Source of the DNA: JANXLO01 sp038231295 | GTDB lineage: Bacteria; Armatimonadota; Chthonomonadetes; Chthonomonadales; Chthonomonadaceae | Direction of reading: 5' to 3' | Assembly (NCBI GenBank): GCA_038231295.1 | Contig: JBBRLP010000010.1 | Location: 8,204 to 72,203, forward strand | DNA length: 64,000 nucleotides | Part shown: positions 1-8,460 of the stretch, piece by piece | Layout: each line of letters starts with the position of its first letter | Position numbering within the stretch: the stretch's first letter is position 1 | Notes under the pieces: generated by a model | The model's input: only the letters and a program-made list of their open reading frames with translations | The model's database searches: none | Told to the model about the DNA's origin: nothing | Position numbers and translations under genes: made by a program

Positions 1-1
1 G

Positions 2-532
2 AGGCTATGGGACATGGAGACCGGACAGGAACTGCGCTGTTTTCAGGAAAACCAGTACGCCGCTCCCATGCTCTGCCTTGCCCTCGCCCCGGATGGCCGA
101 AGCGCCGCTATCGGGGGGCAGGATGGCTGGCTCCGGCTCTGGAATCTGGAGACAGGCGCTCTGGAGCGAGGCATCGAAAAGCACGACGGCAGCGTGACGC
201 AGGTGGCTTTTCTGCCGGGCAGCAGCCGCCTGCTCTCCAGCGGCGACGACCACACGGTTCGCACCTGGAATCTGAAGACAGGACAGCAAGTGGACAGCTT
301 CGATTTCGGCGGTTACGCGCCTCTCTGTGTCGCCTTCTCCGCAGAGGGTCGTCTCGCCCTCACCGGCGGCTCCGATGCCACCGTTCGCCTATGGGACCTT
401 CCGCGCCGCAGCGAAATCACCCGGCTTAACGGCCATACGGCCCCGGTCACCACCGTCACTTTCTCCCCGGATGGCCGCCGCGCCCTCTCCGGCTCCGACG
501 ACACCACCGTCCGCCTCTGGAACCTCCCGTGA
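2..532 (+). CDS. WD40 repeat protein, C-terminal part (5' end outside window)
   Basis: The frame is open from the first bases of the window, so only the C-terminal part is present and the true start is upstream. At least four WD40 blades can be read, each ending in a W-D or W-N dipeptide (RLWDMETG, RLWNLETG, RTWNLKTG, RLWDLPRR, and a final RLWNLP directly before TGA). Between them lie the usual DGR.A..GG.D strands. Such repeats form a beta-propeller that works as a protein-interaction scaffold. In this type of bacterium they are often fused to a Ser/Thr kinase or STAND ATPase, but the N-terminal partner cannot be seen here. hemW follows 84 bp downstream on the same strand. Confidence 0.9.
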   Translation, partial: RLWDMETGQELRCFQENQYAAPMLCLALAPDGRSAAIGGQDGWLRLWNLETGALERGIEKHDGSVTQVAFLPGSSRLLSSGDDHTVRTWNLKTGQQVDSFDFGGYAPLCVAFSAEGRLALTGGSDATVRLWDLPRRSEITRLNGHTAPVTTVTFSPDGRRALSGSDDTTVRLWNLP

Positions 533-591
533 GAGAGTGAGGGGGTTCCTCTTCCGGCTTTCCAGCGTTTCAGCCCCCTTCTGAAAATGGT

Positions 592-597
592 GTACAA
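592..597 (+). promoter_or_regulatory. Possible -10 box before hemW
   Basis: TACAAT lies about 20 bp before the hemW start and just ahead of the GAGGAG ribosome site. No convincing -35 box is visible, so the leader would be very short and the call is weak. Confidence 0.3.
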
Positions 598-616
598 TAG
601 GGCAGAGGAGTCTTCT

Positions 617-1786
617 ATGCCCGATGTCACCCGTTCGCTGGCCGTCTATGTCCATATTCCCTTCTGTGCACGGCACTGCGCCTACTGCGATTTCAACACC
701 TTCGTCGAACGGGCGCAGAGCGCGTTAGTGCTGGAGACGGTAGCGGCGATACAGCGGGACATCGAGCGGGCCGCAGGAGAGATTGCGGCGGAGACGGGAG
801 CGGTCTCGGTCCCGACCGTCTTCTTCGGGGGCGGGACACCGACGTTTCTGAGCGGCGAGCAGTTGGCGGCGATCCTGCGAACGGTGCAGGACTGTTTCGA
901 CGTGGAGGCGGAGGCGGAAATCTCCAGCGAGGCCAATCCCGGCTCGTCGGATGCGGAGAAGTTCGCGGCGATGCGGGCGGCGGGCTTCAATCGTCTGAGC
1001 ATCGGAGTGCAGTCCTTCGACGACGGTCTGCTCGTCGCCCTCGACCGTTTTCATACCGCAGGCGAGGCGGAACGGGCCGTCGCGGCGGCGCGAACAGCGG
1101 GCTTTGAAAATCTGAACCTCGACCTGATGTTCGGTCTGCCCACCCAGAACATCCGCCTGTGGGAGACGACCCTCGAACGGGCGCTGGCCCTCGGCACCGA
1201 CCATCTCTCCCTCTACGCCCTCACCCTCGAACTGGGAACGCGCTTCGAGCGCCTTCACGCCGGAGGCCGCCTCGATCTGCCCGACGAAGACGACGAACTC
1301 GCCATGTATGAGCGCAGTATCGCCCTGCTCACAGCGGCGGGCCGGGAGCATTACGAGGTCAGCAACTTCGCTCGGCCCGGTTTTCGCTCCCGGCATAATC
1401 AGGTCTACTGGCGCAACGAGGCGTATCTGGGTATCGGGCCGGGAGCGGTTTCGTACCTCGGCGGACGTCGCTGGAAACGCGAAAAACTGCCCGCACGGTA
1501 TGCGGCAAAAGTGCGAATGGGAACCGACCTGAGCGTCGAATCGGAGTGTCTGGACGCGGATGGAGCGCTCGGGGAGACGATGATGCTGGGTCTGCGGCTG
1601 CGGGACGGCCTGCCGCTGGAGCGCATTCGCGCCCGGTTCGGCGTCGAACCCCTCACCCGTTTCGCGCAGCAGGTGGCGCGTCTTCAGGCGGAGGGCCTGC
1701 TGACACTGGAATCCGACACGCTCCGCCTCACGCATCGCGGCCTGCTCTTCGCCAACGAAGCCCTTGCCGCCTTCTTACCCGACTAG
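617..1786 (+). CDS. hemW: HemW-type radical SAM protein (heme chaperone family)
   Basis: 389-residue protein of the HemN/HemW radical SAM family. The [4Fe-4S]/SAM-binding motif is CARHCAYC (Cys17, Cys21, Cys24) within VHIPFC. It is followed by DF rather than the GC of genuine oxygen-independent coproporphyrinogen oxidase (HemN), which points to HemW, a heme-binding chaperone. FFGGGTP and IGVQSFDD motifs of the SAM barrel are visible, and a winged-helix-like HemN C-terminal domain follows. The ATG at 617 is preferred over an upstream in-frame ATG at 587 because GAGGAG lies just before it and because the family begins near YVHIPFC. The TAG stop overlaps the stop of the convergent gene. Confidence 0.9.
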   Translation: MPDVTRSLAVYVHIPFCARHCAYCDFNTFVERAQSALVLETVAAIQRDIERAAGEIAAETGAVSVPTVFFGGGTPTFLSGEQLAAILRTVQDCFDVEAEAEISSEANPGSSDAEKFAAMRAAGFNRLSIGVQSFDDGLLVALDRFHTAGEAERAVAAARTAGFENLNLDLMFGLPTQNIRLWETTLERALALGTDHLSLYALTLELGTRFERLHAGGRLDLPDEDDELAMYERSIALLTAAGREHYEVSNFARPGFRSRHNQVYWRNEAYLGIGPGAVSYLGGRRWKREKLPARYAAKVRMGTDLSVESECLDADGALGETMMLGLRLRDGLPLERIRARFGVEPLTRFAQQVARLQAEGLLTLESDTLRLTHRGLLFANEALAAFLPD

Positions 1787-4641
1787 TGCGTCGCTTCGTT
1801 CGTCAGGGCCAAATCCAGGACGGCGTCCAGTGACAGGGCTGCTCCCTCCGTCATCAGCGCGGCGAAAACGGCGGGGTCAAGTTGGGTTTCCAACTCGGCC
1901 TGAACACGCTCCAGGGTCGTGCGAGTAAAAGCAAAGGCCGGAAAGCCCATTGCGACGCGAAGCGCCTGCGTGGCCGCCAGACAGCGGACAGCCAGACCCA
2001 GGCGGCCTGTACGGTGCGCGAAAACGACATAACCTTCCAGTGCCATCACGGAAGCGTATCTGTCTCCAAGAGAGCGGCAGCGTGTCAGACACTCGGTCAG
2101 CGCCTTGCGGGCAGCCTCTATCTCCCCGAGGGTTGTAAGCAGGCTTCCTAACTGCCCCTGCACCAGAATAAGCCCCTGCTGATGATCGAGGGTGCGTTGC
2201 AGGCTCAGACAGCGTTCGGCATAGGCGCGAGCCTCTGCGTACTCCTCCCGTGCGGTCGCGACGACACAGAGATTGTTCAGCACCATCGCCAGCACCTTCT
2301 GATCCTGAATCTCCTCCTCTATCGCCAGACACTCCGCATAGAAGGTCTGCGCCTTCTCCATATCTCCCTGTACACAGCCCAGATTGCCCAGGCTCATCAG
2401 CGTAATCGCCACATCACCGGGCCTGCCGTTGGCCCGATCCAGCGTCAGCGCCTCTGCGTAGAGGCTGCCCGCACGGGCATAGTCGCCCTGATTCCGCACC
2501 AGATTGCCCAGATTGGTCAGCACGGAGGAGAGACTGCCCGTATCGTGGAGGGCGCGGCGAATCGCCAGACACTGTTCGTAGCGTGTGGTCGCTTCCGTGT
2601 TGTCGCCCTGCATACTGGCAATGACCCCGAGGCCGTTGAGGAGATGGGCCTGGATTTTCCTCGGAGGCTGTCCCTCGATGCGAGTCAGCGCCGCCTGAAT
2701 CGAACTCCGGCCCTCACTGAGATGCCCATGCAGCCACCAGAACTGCTGCAAGTTGGCTCCAAAGTGCGCTGCCGCTTCGCTGCCGTTGGGGGAAGCGAGA
2801 CAGAAGTCCAGCGCGGTACGCAGGTTGTCATGTTCGGCCTCCAGTTGACGCAGCCATTCGGCCTGTCGTGGAGTGCTGAAGTTGTCCTCCGCCTCACGGG
2901 CCATACGGCTGAAATAGTGCTGATGCCGCCAGCGTATCCAAGGCTCCTCGCCGGATTCTTTTAGTTTTGCCCGCCCGTACTCGCGAATCGATTCCAGCAT
3001 CCGATAGCGGGGCAGGCCGCCGCTCTCTTCAAAAACGACCAGGGACTTGTCCACCAGGGCGGTCAGGACATCTATGACCTCCCACTCTTCAATCTCCGTC
3101 TGAAGCCCGCCTGCCGGATCGGGCGCGGGCCATACCGCCAGTTCCTCCGCGCTCTCCATCGCGCTGGAGGCCACCTTCTCCGCCGCTTCCAGTGTCCAGC
3201 CGCCCGCGAAGACCGAGAGCCGGGCCAGCAGTACTTTCGCCTGAGCGTTCAGCAGATCGTAGCTCCAGTCTATCAGCGCCCGCAAGGTCTGCTGACGCGG
3301 CAGCGCCGTGCGACTGCCGCCGGTCAGGAGGCGAAAACGGTCGTCGAGGCGTTCGGCGATCTGCTCGACCGAAAGGGATTTGATACGCGCCGCCGCCAGT
3401 TCCAGCGCGAGCGGAATCCCGTCCAGACGACGGGTGATGCGGGCGATAGCAGAAGCGTTCTGCGCGGTCATCTGAAAGCCGGGGGAAACGGCTTGACTGC
3501 GGTCTATAAACAGCCGCGCCGCTTCGGAGGACTGAACGACGTCGGGCGTCAGGACAGAAAGTTGGGGAGGCAGCGACAGGGAGGGAATGCGCCAGAGGGT
3601 CTCGCCGGGAATGTTGAGCGGTTCGCGGCTGGTCGCCAGAAAGCGCAGATGTGGGCAGCCACGCAGCAGGGTCTCGGCGAAGGCGGCGCATGCCGCGATG
3701 AGATGTTCGCAGTTGTCGAGCAGAAGGAGCAGGGTGCGCGAATGCAGGTAGCCGCGCAGAGTATCCTGAAGACTGCGGCCTGGCTCTTCCCGCAGTCCCA
3801 GTTCTGTCGCGACAGTCTGGGCGAGGAGCACTCCGTCCGTAATTCCCGCCAGTTCGATGAGCCAGACGCCATCCGGGTAGGAGTCCAGCAGTTCCGCCCC
3901 GGCCTGCACCGACAGCCGCGTCTTGCCCGCACCGCCTGCCCCCAGCAACGTGAGCAGACGGGTGGAAGGTCCGCCGTCCACCTGTGGCTGTGTGCGAAGC
4001 AGCGCCGACAACTGCGCGATCTCCGCTTCTCGGCCTATAAACGTATTCAACTGAAGCGGCAGATTGGTGGGGAGGGTATCGAGCGAACGCAGAGAAGGAA
4101 AGCCAGCAGGTAGCCCAGGATGACAGAGCTGAAAAACCTGCTCCGCTCGCTGCAAGTCCTTCAAACGATGCGAACCCAGAGACAGCAGACTCATGCCTTC
4201 CGGCAGAGAACCCGCCGTCGCATCCGCCACCGCCTGAGAAACCAGTGTCTGCCCCGGAGCCGCCAGACTTCGCAGCCGGGCGCAGCGATTGACCGCCGTG
4301 CTGTTGTAGTCGCCGTCCCGAAACTCCGCCGGGCCACGATGGAGGGCGGCGCGGACACGCAGGGGAACGGCAGTCGGCCAAGTCTGTGTGTGAAGCGCCT
4401 GCTGAAACGCGCAGGCAGCGGAGAGGGCGTCTTCGGAGGAGGAGAAGACCGAAAAGGTGCTGTCGCCTTCGCCTCGGTCACGCACCAGATGGCCATTGGC
4501 CGCCTGTACCGCACAGGCGATGAGTTCGGCCTGTCGTTCGTGCGCCTGCTTCATGGCGGCATGGTCGGTGTCCCACAGGCGGGTTGAGCCAGCAATGTCG
4601 GTGAACAGAAAAGTCAATGTTCCGGTCGGCGGTGAAGACAA
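1783..4641 (-). CDS. Class III nucleotide cyclase-STAND ATPase-TPR regulator
   Basis: 952 residues in three parts. Residues 1-170 are a class III adenylate/guanylate cyclase homology domain with FTDIAGST (metal-binding Asp15) and RGEGDS (second Asp60), so both metal ligands are present. Residues 200-530 are a STAND/NB-ARC-type ATPase with P-loop GAGGAGKT (234-241), Walker B-like LLLLLDN and a TSREPL-type sensor. From about residue 620 to 900 there are TPR repeats (for example LTNLGNLVRNQGDYARAGSLY). No LuxR helix-turn-helix is present at the C-terminus, unlike many family members. The likely role is a cytosolic signalling switch that couples peptide or ligand sensing by the TPRs to ATP binding and cyclase output. 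It is convergent with hemW, and the two stop codons share the tetranucleotide CTAG. Confidence 0.88.
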   Translation of the reverse strand: MSSPPTGTLTFLFTDIAGSTRLWDTDHAAMKQAHERQAELIACAVQAANGHLVRDRGEGDSTFSVFSSSEDALSAACAFQQALHTQTWPTAVPLRVRAALHRGPAEFRDGDYNSTAVNRCARLRSLAAPGQTLVSQAVADATAGSLPEGMSLLSLGSHRLKDLQRAEQVFQLCHPGLPAGFPSLRSLDTLPTNLPLQLNTFIGREAEIAQLSALLRTQPQVDGGPSTRLLTLLGAGGAGKTRLSVQAGAELLDSYPDGVWLIELAGITDGVLLAQTVATELGLREEPGRSLQDTLRGYLHSRTLLLLLDNCEHLIAACAAFAETLLRGCPHLRFLATSREPLNIPGETLWRIPSLSLPPQLSVLTPDVVQSSEAARLFIDRSQAVSPGFQMTAQNASAIARITRRLDGIPLALELAAARIKSLSVEQIAERLDDRFRLLTGGSRTALPRQQTLRALIDWSYDLLNAQAKVLLARLSVFAGGWTLEAAEKVASSAMESAEELAVWPAPDPAGGLQTEIEEWEVIDVLTALVDKSLVVFEESGGLPRYRMLESIREYGRAKLKESGEEPWIRWRHQHYFSRMAREAEDNFSTPRQAEWLRQLEAEHDNLRTALDFCLASPNGSEAAAHFGANLQQFWWLHGHLSEGRSSIQAALTRIEGQPPRKIQAHLLNGLGVIASMQGDNTEATTRYEQCLAIRRALHDTGSLSSVLTNLGNLVRNQGDYARAGSLYAEALTLDRANGRPGDVAITLMSLGNLGCVQGDMEKAQTFYAECLAIEEEIQDQKVLAMVLNNLCVVATAREEYAEARAYAERCLSLQRTLDHQQGLILVQGQLGSLLTTLGEIEAARKALTECLTRCRSLGDRYASVMALEGYVVFAHRTGRLGLAVRCLAATQALRVAMGFPAFAFTRTTLERVQAELETQLDPAVFAALMTEGAALSLDAVLDLALTNEATH

Positions 4642-4731
4642 TACGCGGCTCCTTGTAGACGAAATAGGCTTTCGCCATCGTGAGTCACAATTCCACTCTG
4701 AGGCGCCTGCCTCCTGCGTTCAGGCGCGGAA

Positions 4732-5502
4732 CTACTTCTGCCGGACGCACTCGGCGAACATATTCACGCCGGACTCCTCAAAACGGATGGCGGTGCAGGT
4801 CTGCGCGAAATGGGAGGACTGGTAGAGGCGATTCATGTCCTCTTCCGTGCGGTGAATCAGTTTCCAGTCGAGAATGTGGTCCATCAGCACTTTGTCGGGG
4901 TTGCGGGTGTGGAAGTTGCCCAGGACGACCTTGCCGCCCGGACGCAGCACGGAGTGGGCATAGTTCAGCAGAGCGATGACAAACTTATCGCTGAAATAGT
5001 CAATCAAGCCGATACTGTAAACCAGGTCCTGGTCGCTGAGTTTGATCTTCTGGCGTCCGGTGGCGAGATAGACCAGATTGCCGTTGACAAACTCCATCTG
5101 ACGGCGGAGTTTGAGACGGTCGCTGCGGTCACTGACAAATGCGAGGGCCTGAAGATCAATATCTATGAGAGTGGCGACCATCTGCGTTGGGTCTTCCAGC
5201 GTCGTGAAAACATCGAATAGCTCCGCCGCTGGCCCGGAGGCCATACTGGTGATCTGCGCGGGGCGGCCTTCGGCCCGCCGCCGTGCTGCCTGGATATGTT
5301 CCGACAGCAGGCCGCGTCGGTTCCGCACCGCCCGCGCTGCTGCCGCATTCAGGAAGCAGCGATCCATCAGCGGCCCCAGCCTGCCTGCCCCTTGCGGCCT
5401 GTTCTCATACATCCACTCGATGGTCAAAAAATCCCCCGCATAGCCGCGTGGTTTGGCGTAGCAACGCTCTCCGATACGGGTCAGCAGCACATAGGGCAGC
5501 AT
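4732..5502 (-). CDS. SAM-dependent methyltransferase half of an amber-split cNMP-methyltransferase
   Basis: 256 residues of a class I SAM methyltransferase-like domain. LPYVLLTRIGERCYAKPRGY at the N-terminus, MASGPAAELF (SAM loop I), LIDIDLQALAF (acidic loop II) and VLRPGGKVVLGNFH are typical of proteins annotated as extracellular factor (3-hydroxypalmitate methyl ester) biosynthesis enzymes. The frame is identical to that of the upstream cyclic-nucleotide-binding gene. The ATG follows the TAG stop by four sense codons (CTT CAG CGG GAG), and that linker reads LQREMLPY, which looks like the interior of the domain. GGGAG lies almost directly against the ATG, too close for an efficient ribosome site. 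I infer that one long protein was ancestral and that an amber codon now splits it. Substrate unknown. Confidence 0.8.
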   Translation of the reverse strand: MLPYVLLTRIGERCYAKPRGYAGDFLTIEWMYENRPQGAGRLGPLMDRCFLNAAAARAVRNRRGLLSEHIQAARRRAEGRPAQITSMASGPAAELFDVFTTLEDPTQMVATLIDIDLQALAFVSDRSDRLKLRRQMEFVNGNLVYLATGRQKIKLSDQDLVYSIGLIDYFSDKFVIALLNYAHSVLRPGGKVVLGNFHTRNPDKVLMDHILDWKLIHRTEEDMNRLYQSSHFAQTCTAIRFEESGVNMFAECVRQK

Positions 5503-5514
5503 CTCCCGCTGAAG

Positions 5515-5517
5515 CTA
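5515..5517 (-). other. In-frame amber codon between two domains
   Basis: A single TAG separates two open segments in the same reading frame. The codon before it is CAG (Gln) and the next codons are CTT CAG CGG GAG ATG. A CAG-to-TAG transition would explain it. Readthrough, sequencing error, early pseudogenisation and a genuine split are all compatible with the sequence. Confidence 0.85.
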
Positions 5518-6183
5518 CTGACCGACTTCCTGCTGCACAGAGGCGCTCAGGCCACTGGCCTCCCCGACCTCCGTATTGAGAAACGCCATCGCCTGCGCGA
5601 ACCCTTCCACGACCTCTGCCGCCAGCTCCTCCGGCACCTCGCCCTGATTGCGTATGGCCGCCTGATCTGCCTTGCGGAGCTGCTCTTTCATACTTTCGAT
5701 GGCCCCGGAGACACGTCCCCAGGCCGTAGTGACAGCGCTCGCCTGCTGGGACTTCTCCTGAACCTGCTGACCTACCTGCCCCACCCGATCGCGCAGTCGG
5801 CGGGCGACAATTCGCGCACAGGAACGGTAGAAACGTGCCGCGAAGGAGGGGTCTTCCGCGAGTTTAACGTCAAGGAGAGAACGTGGGATGGCGAGCAACA
5901 GGCTGTTTTCAACGGCTTTGACGGTCGCGGAGGCTGTTTCTCCATCCAGAAACGAAATCTCGCCCAGAAGTTCTCCTGCGCCGCGAAACGCGATCATTTG
6001 CGACCCAATCGCATCCATCTCGATGCCGACCAACCCTTCGAGAATAATGAACAGCGTTTCCGGTCTCTCGCCTTCCTGAATGATAAGCGTGTTGGCAATG
6101 ACCTGCTGTTCCCGGCTCTGCTCCATGATCCAGGCGACATCTTCCTCATCCAGTTCTGAAAGCAGGCATAATGCCTCTTGCAT
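5515..6183 (-). CDS. Cyclic nucleotide-binding domain half of an amber-split cNMP-methyltransferase
   Basis: 222 residues. Residues 1-120 are a CRP/FNR-type cyclic-nucleotide-binding beta-roll: ERPETLFIILEG, then FRGAGELLGEISFLDGETASA, which corresponds to the phosphate-binding cassette (shown here in two stretches, GELLGEISF and DGETASA). Residues 125-222 are helical, with no DNA-binding helix-turn-helix. The frame ends ...QEVGQ-TAG and continues in the same frame into the methyltransferase domain. A good ribosome site (GAGGAG) precedes the ATG. In relatives these two domains form one polypeptide, in which the cNMP domain presumably gates the methyltransferase. The gene lies 26 bp downstream of the SUKH-TPR gene, so the two are probably co-transcribed. 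Confidence 0.82.
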   Translation of the reverse strand: MQEALCLLSELDEEDVAWIMEQSREQQVIANTLIIQEGERPETLFIILEGLVGIEMDAIGSQMIAFRGAGELLGEISFLDGETASATVKAVENSLLLAIPRSLLDVKLAEDPSFAARFYRSCARIVARRLRDRVGQVGQQVQEKSQQASAVTTAWGRVSGAIESMKEQLRKADQAAIRNQGEVPEELAAEVVEGFAQAMAFLNTEVGEASGLSASVQQEVGQ

Positions 6184-6209
6184 TCGCGAATCTCCTCACC
6201 TAAAGATGT

Positions 6210-7334
6210 TCAGACAGTGGAGCGGGGAAGTTTGCGGTCGTGGCGGGCAAGCAGGGCGTCCTGGGGACGATTCTGGCGGTCGTAGAGGGCGATCAGAGCG
6301 TCGTAGAGACGCTCCGGCTGCTTGCTGCGCTCCGAACCGCACAGCGACAGTGCGTTGAGATATTCGCGTTCGGCTCCGGCGAACTCTCCCTGCGCCAGCA
6401 GCGCGTGGCCCAGCCGTTCGCGCACGTCCGGGTCGTAGGGGTCCTGCTGCACAACGGCATTCCAGAGCGGATCGGAGCGCATTTCGGAAGAAGCGTGTTT
6501 CTCATACTGCGACAGGCCGTCCGCCGCCACCTCGTAGATGTCGGCCTCGGGATGGTCTTCGCCCAGGTCCCACTCCCAGGTGCGGGTGCAAAGGGGGAGC
6601 AGACACTGCACCACCGCCCACCACTCCTGAACGGCGCGGTCGAACTGACGGCGATCCCGATAGACGTCCGCGACCAGGTAGCAGGGATCGCCTGCCCAGG
6701 GCGCGGCCTCACTGGCCCGGTGAAAAAAGTCGAGCGCCCGTTCCGCATCGCCCCGACTGCGCCGCGCACAGCCCAGGTGACACAGGCTCTGCGCGTCCTG
6801 TGGGTCGAACGCGGCCAGGCGCTCGTAGAGTTCGCTGTCGTTGCGGGGCAGCGGCCCGGTTAGCAGCGCGGGCGGCAGATTCATGCCCCGTACCATCCGC
6901 CGCACTTCGCCCTCTATCTGGCTGCCGTCCGCCTCCGCGTTCTGGACTTCGGTCTCATAGCGTCCCACCAGCACACAGCGCCGCAGAAACGCCTCGAAGT
7001 CCGAAGAGACCGGGCGCAGCGCCATCTCGTCTGTATCCCAGTACAGAACAGGCCACGCGCCGTCGAGATTTTCCGGCGTCCGATAGAAACCGTACAGCCC
7101 GCTCTCATCCACCGCTCGGCCAAACGGCAGGAACTGTGGCAGCATCCCGAACTCGCGGCCCTGCCCTTCCGCAATCGCCTCCAGCGGCATGAATTCGCAC
7201 GGAGCCAGAAATGGCAGGGCGAACTGCGTGTAGAGGTGGGTAAAGGCCGCAGGCAGTCCTGTTCCCCAGAACCGCTCGATATCGCGCAGACTTCCGGCTG
7301 CACGCGGGGTAGGTCGCTTGTCGCTTCTGCTCAT
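6210..7334 (-). CDS. SUKH (SMI1/KNR4)-like domain protein with TPR region
   Basis: 374 residues. The N-terminal ~140 residues carry SUKH-superfamily features: IERFWGTGLPAAFTHLY resembles the helix that opens SMI1/KNR4 domains, and FGRAVDESGLYGFYR and PVLYWDTDEMALRPVSSDF match the later strands and the FEAFL helix. Residues 180-340 are helical TPR-like repeats (AQSLCHLGCARRSRGDAERA, DVRERLGHALLAQGEFAGAE). SUKH domains are best known as immunity proteins and cellular scaffolds; whether this one neutralises a toxin is unknown, and no toxin gene is adjacent. A GGAG ribosome site precedes the ATG. It is probably the first gene of an operon with the split cNMP-methyltransferase. Confidence 0.65.
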   Translation of the reverse strand: MSRSDKRPTPRAAGSLRDIERFWGTGLPAAFTHLYTQFALPFLAPCEFMPLEAIAEGQGREFGMLPQFLPFGRAVDESGLYGFYRTPENLDGAWPVLYWDTDEMALRPVSSDFEAFLRRCVLVGRYETEVQNAEADGSQIEGEVRRMVRGMNLPPALLTGPLPRNDSELYERLAAFDPQDAQSLCHLGCARRSRGDAERALDFFHRASEAAPWAGDPCYLVADVYRDRRQFDRAVQEWWAVVQCLLPLCTRTWEWDLGEDHPEADIYEVAADGLSQYEKHASSEMRSDPLWNAVVQQDPYDPDVRERLGHALLAQGEFAGAEREYLNALSLCGSERSKQPERLYDALIALYDRQNRPQDALLARHDRKLPRSTV

Positions 7335-7375
7335 CGGTTTACTCCGTTTCCGCCTCCTGCATTCCCCACGGAGGG

Positions 7376-8299
7376 CTACGGGGCAGCAGGAACCAGGACA
7401 GGCATATCGGGATCGTGGGTGCGTTTGTCGAGGGGTTCTCCGGCGTGGACATCGGCGGGCGGTGGCAGACCGGGCTTACCGGCCGCCACCCAGGCGGAAT
7501 ACCAGAGCGACGCCAGGTCCTGAGCGCCCTCTTCCAGCCTCCGCACGGCGATGGGCCGTGCTTTCGCCCCGAAGGCCGTATAGTAGGCATCTCCGTAGGT
7601 GGCATCCTGAGCGACCGCCTCTTTGTCTGCGGCCAGCACGGGAATCGTCTGACGCAGACTCTCCCGCGCCCAGCCGAACGCCGCCTCGACCGGATCAGCC
7701 AGCAGACGCGCCGGGCGCGATTTCAGGTCCGTCGGCTTGATCTGGCGCTGAAGCAGCACGGACTCAAAGCGGGCGTGTATCCCTCTTTGACCGGAAAGCT
7801 GCCCGTCGTAGTTAGCGGCGGCGTGGAAGGGAACGTGAATATCCCCGGCATAGTGACCCAGCCAGGCGGAGGTCTCGACAATCGCCTTCGCATCGTGTTC
7901 CTTGAAGGCCCGGATCAGTTTGCCGTAGTACTGCCCGATGCGCCACGGCACGATGCCGTTCTTGTCTATCGCCGCCTGCCCATAGAGGCCGCAGGCGGTC
8001 CAGTAGTCGGTGGGAAAGTGCATGGCGACTTCCAGCCCCCAGGTGTCGAGGTCTATGAAGTGGTGGGGAGCTTCGGGCGCATAGCCCTGCCGCCAGAGGT
8101 CGGGGTCTACGCTGTGCAGGGAGATCCAGGGGCGGTTGGCATCGTAGAGGGGGCGCATATTAGCGGGCAGGCAGTCCACGGCCAGGCTGTTGATGGCGTG
8201 GTGTCCGTCCTCGCCCCATGCGAGCGCACGGGAGGCCGGGGCCGCAAACAGGGCGAGCAGAAACAGCGTGACAGCCCAGCGTACCGGGAGAGAAGACAA
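7376..8299 (-). CDS. Secreted S1/P1-type zinc nuclease (phospholipase C/P1 fold)
   Basis: About 307 residues. A signal peptide (VRWAVTLFLLALFAAPASRA) ends just before AWGEDGHH, so the mature protein would begin near the Trp that supplies the N-terminal zinc ligand in S1/P1 nucleases. Further ligands are suggested by DPDLW, APHHFIDLD and LGHYAGDIHVPFHA (the H-x3-D pair) and RGIHARFE. The family cleaves single-stranded nucleic acid and removes 3' phosphates outside the cytoplasm. I chose the TTG at 8299 because AAGGAAGG stands in front of it and it leaves a clean signal peptide; an in-frame ATG at 8401 adds 34 residues that spoil the signal. The gene stands alone between the SUKH and ANTAR genes. 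Confidence 0.85.
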   Translation of the reverse strand: MSSLPVRWAVTLFLLALFAAPASRALAWGEDGHHAINSLAVDCLPANMRPLYDANRPWISLHSVDPDLWRQGYAPEAPHHFIDLDTWGLEVAMHFPTDYWTACGLYGQAAIDKNGIVPWRIGQYYGKLIRAFKEHDAKAIVETSAWLGHYAGDIHVPFHAAANYDGQLSGQRGIHARFESVLLQRQIKPTDLKSRPARLLADPVEAAFGWARESLRQTIPVLAADKEAVAQDATYGDAYYTAFGAKARPIAVRRLEEGAQDLASLWYSAWVAAGKPGLPPPADVHAGEPLDKRTHDPDMPVLVPAAP

Positions 8300-8460
8300 G
8301 GGCGGTTCCTTCCTTTCAGGGACGGGTTGATCCGAACGCAGGCCGCATAGAGGCAGCACACCGTTGCGTTCAGTATACCCGTCACCGGTTCGGAAAGACA
8401 ATCGCAGAGGTTAAGGAAGAAAAGGAAGCGGAGAGTTCGAGGGGGCGCCTCAAACATCCG

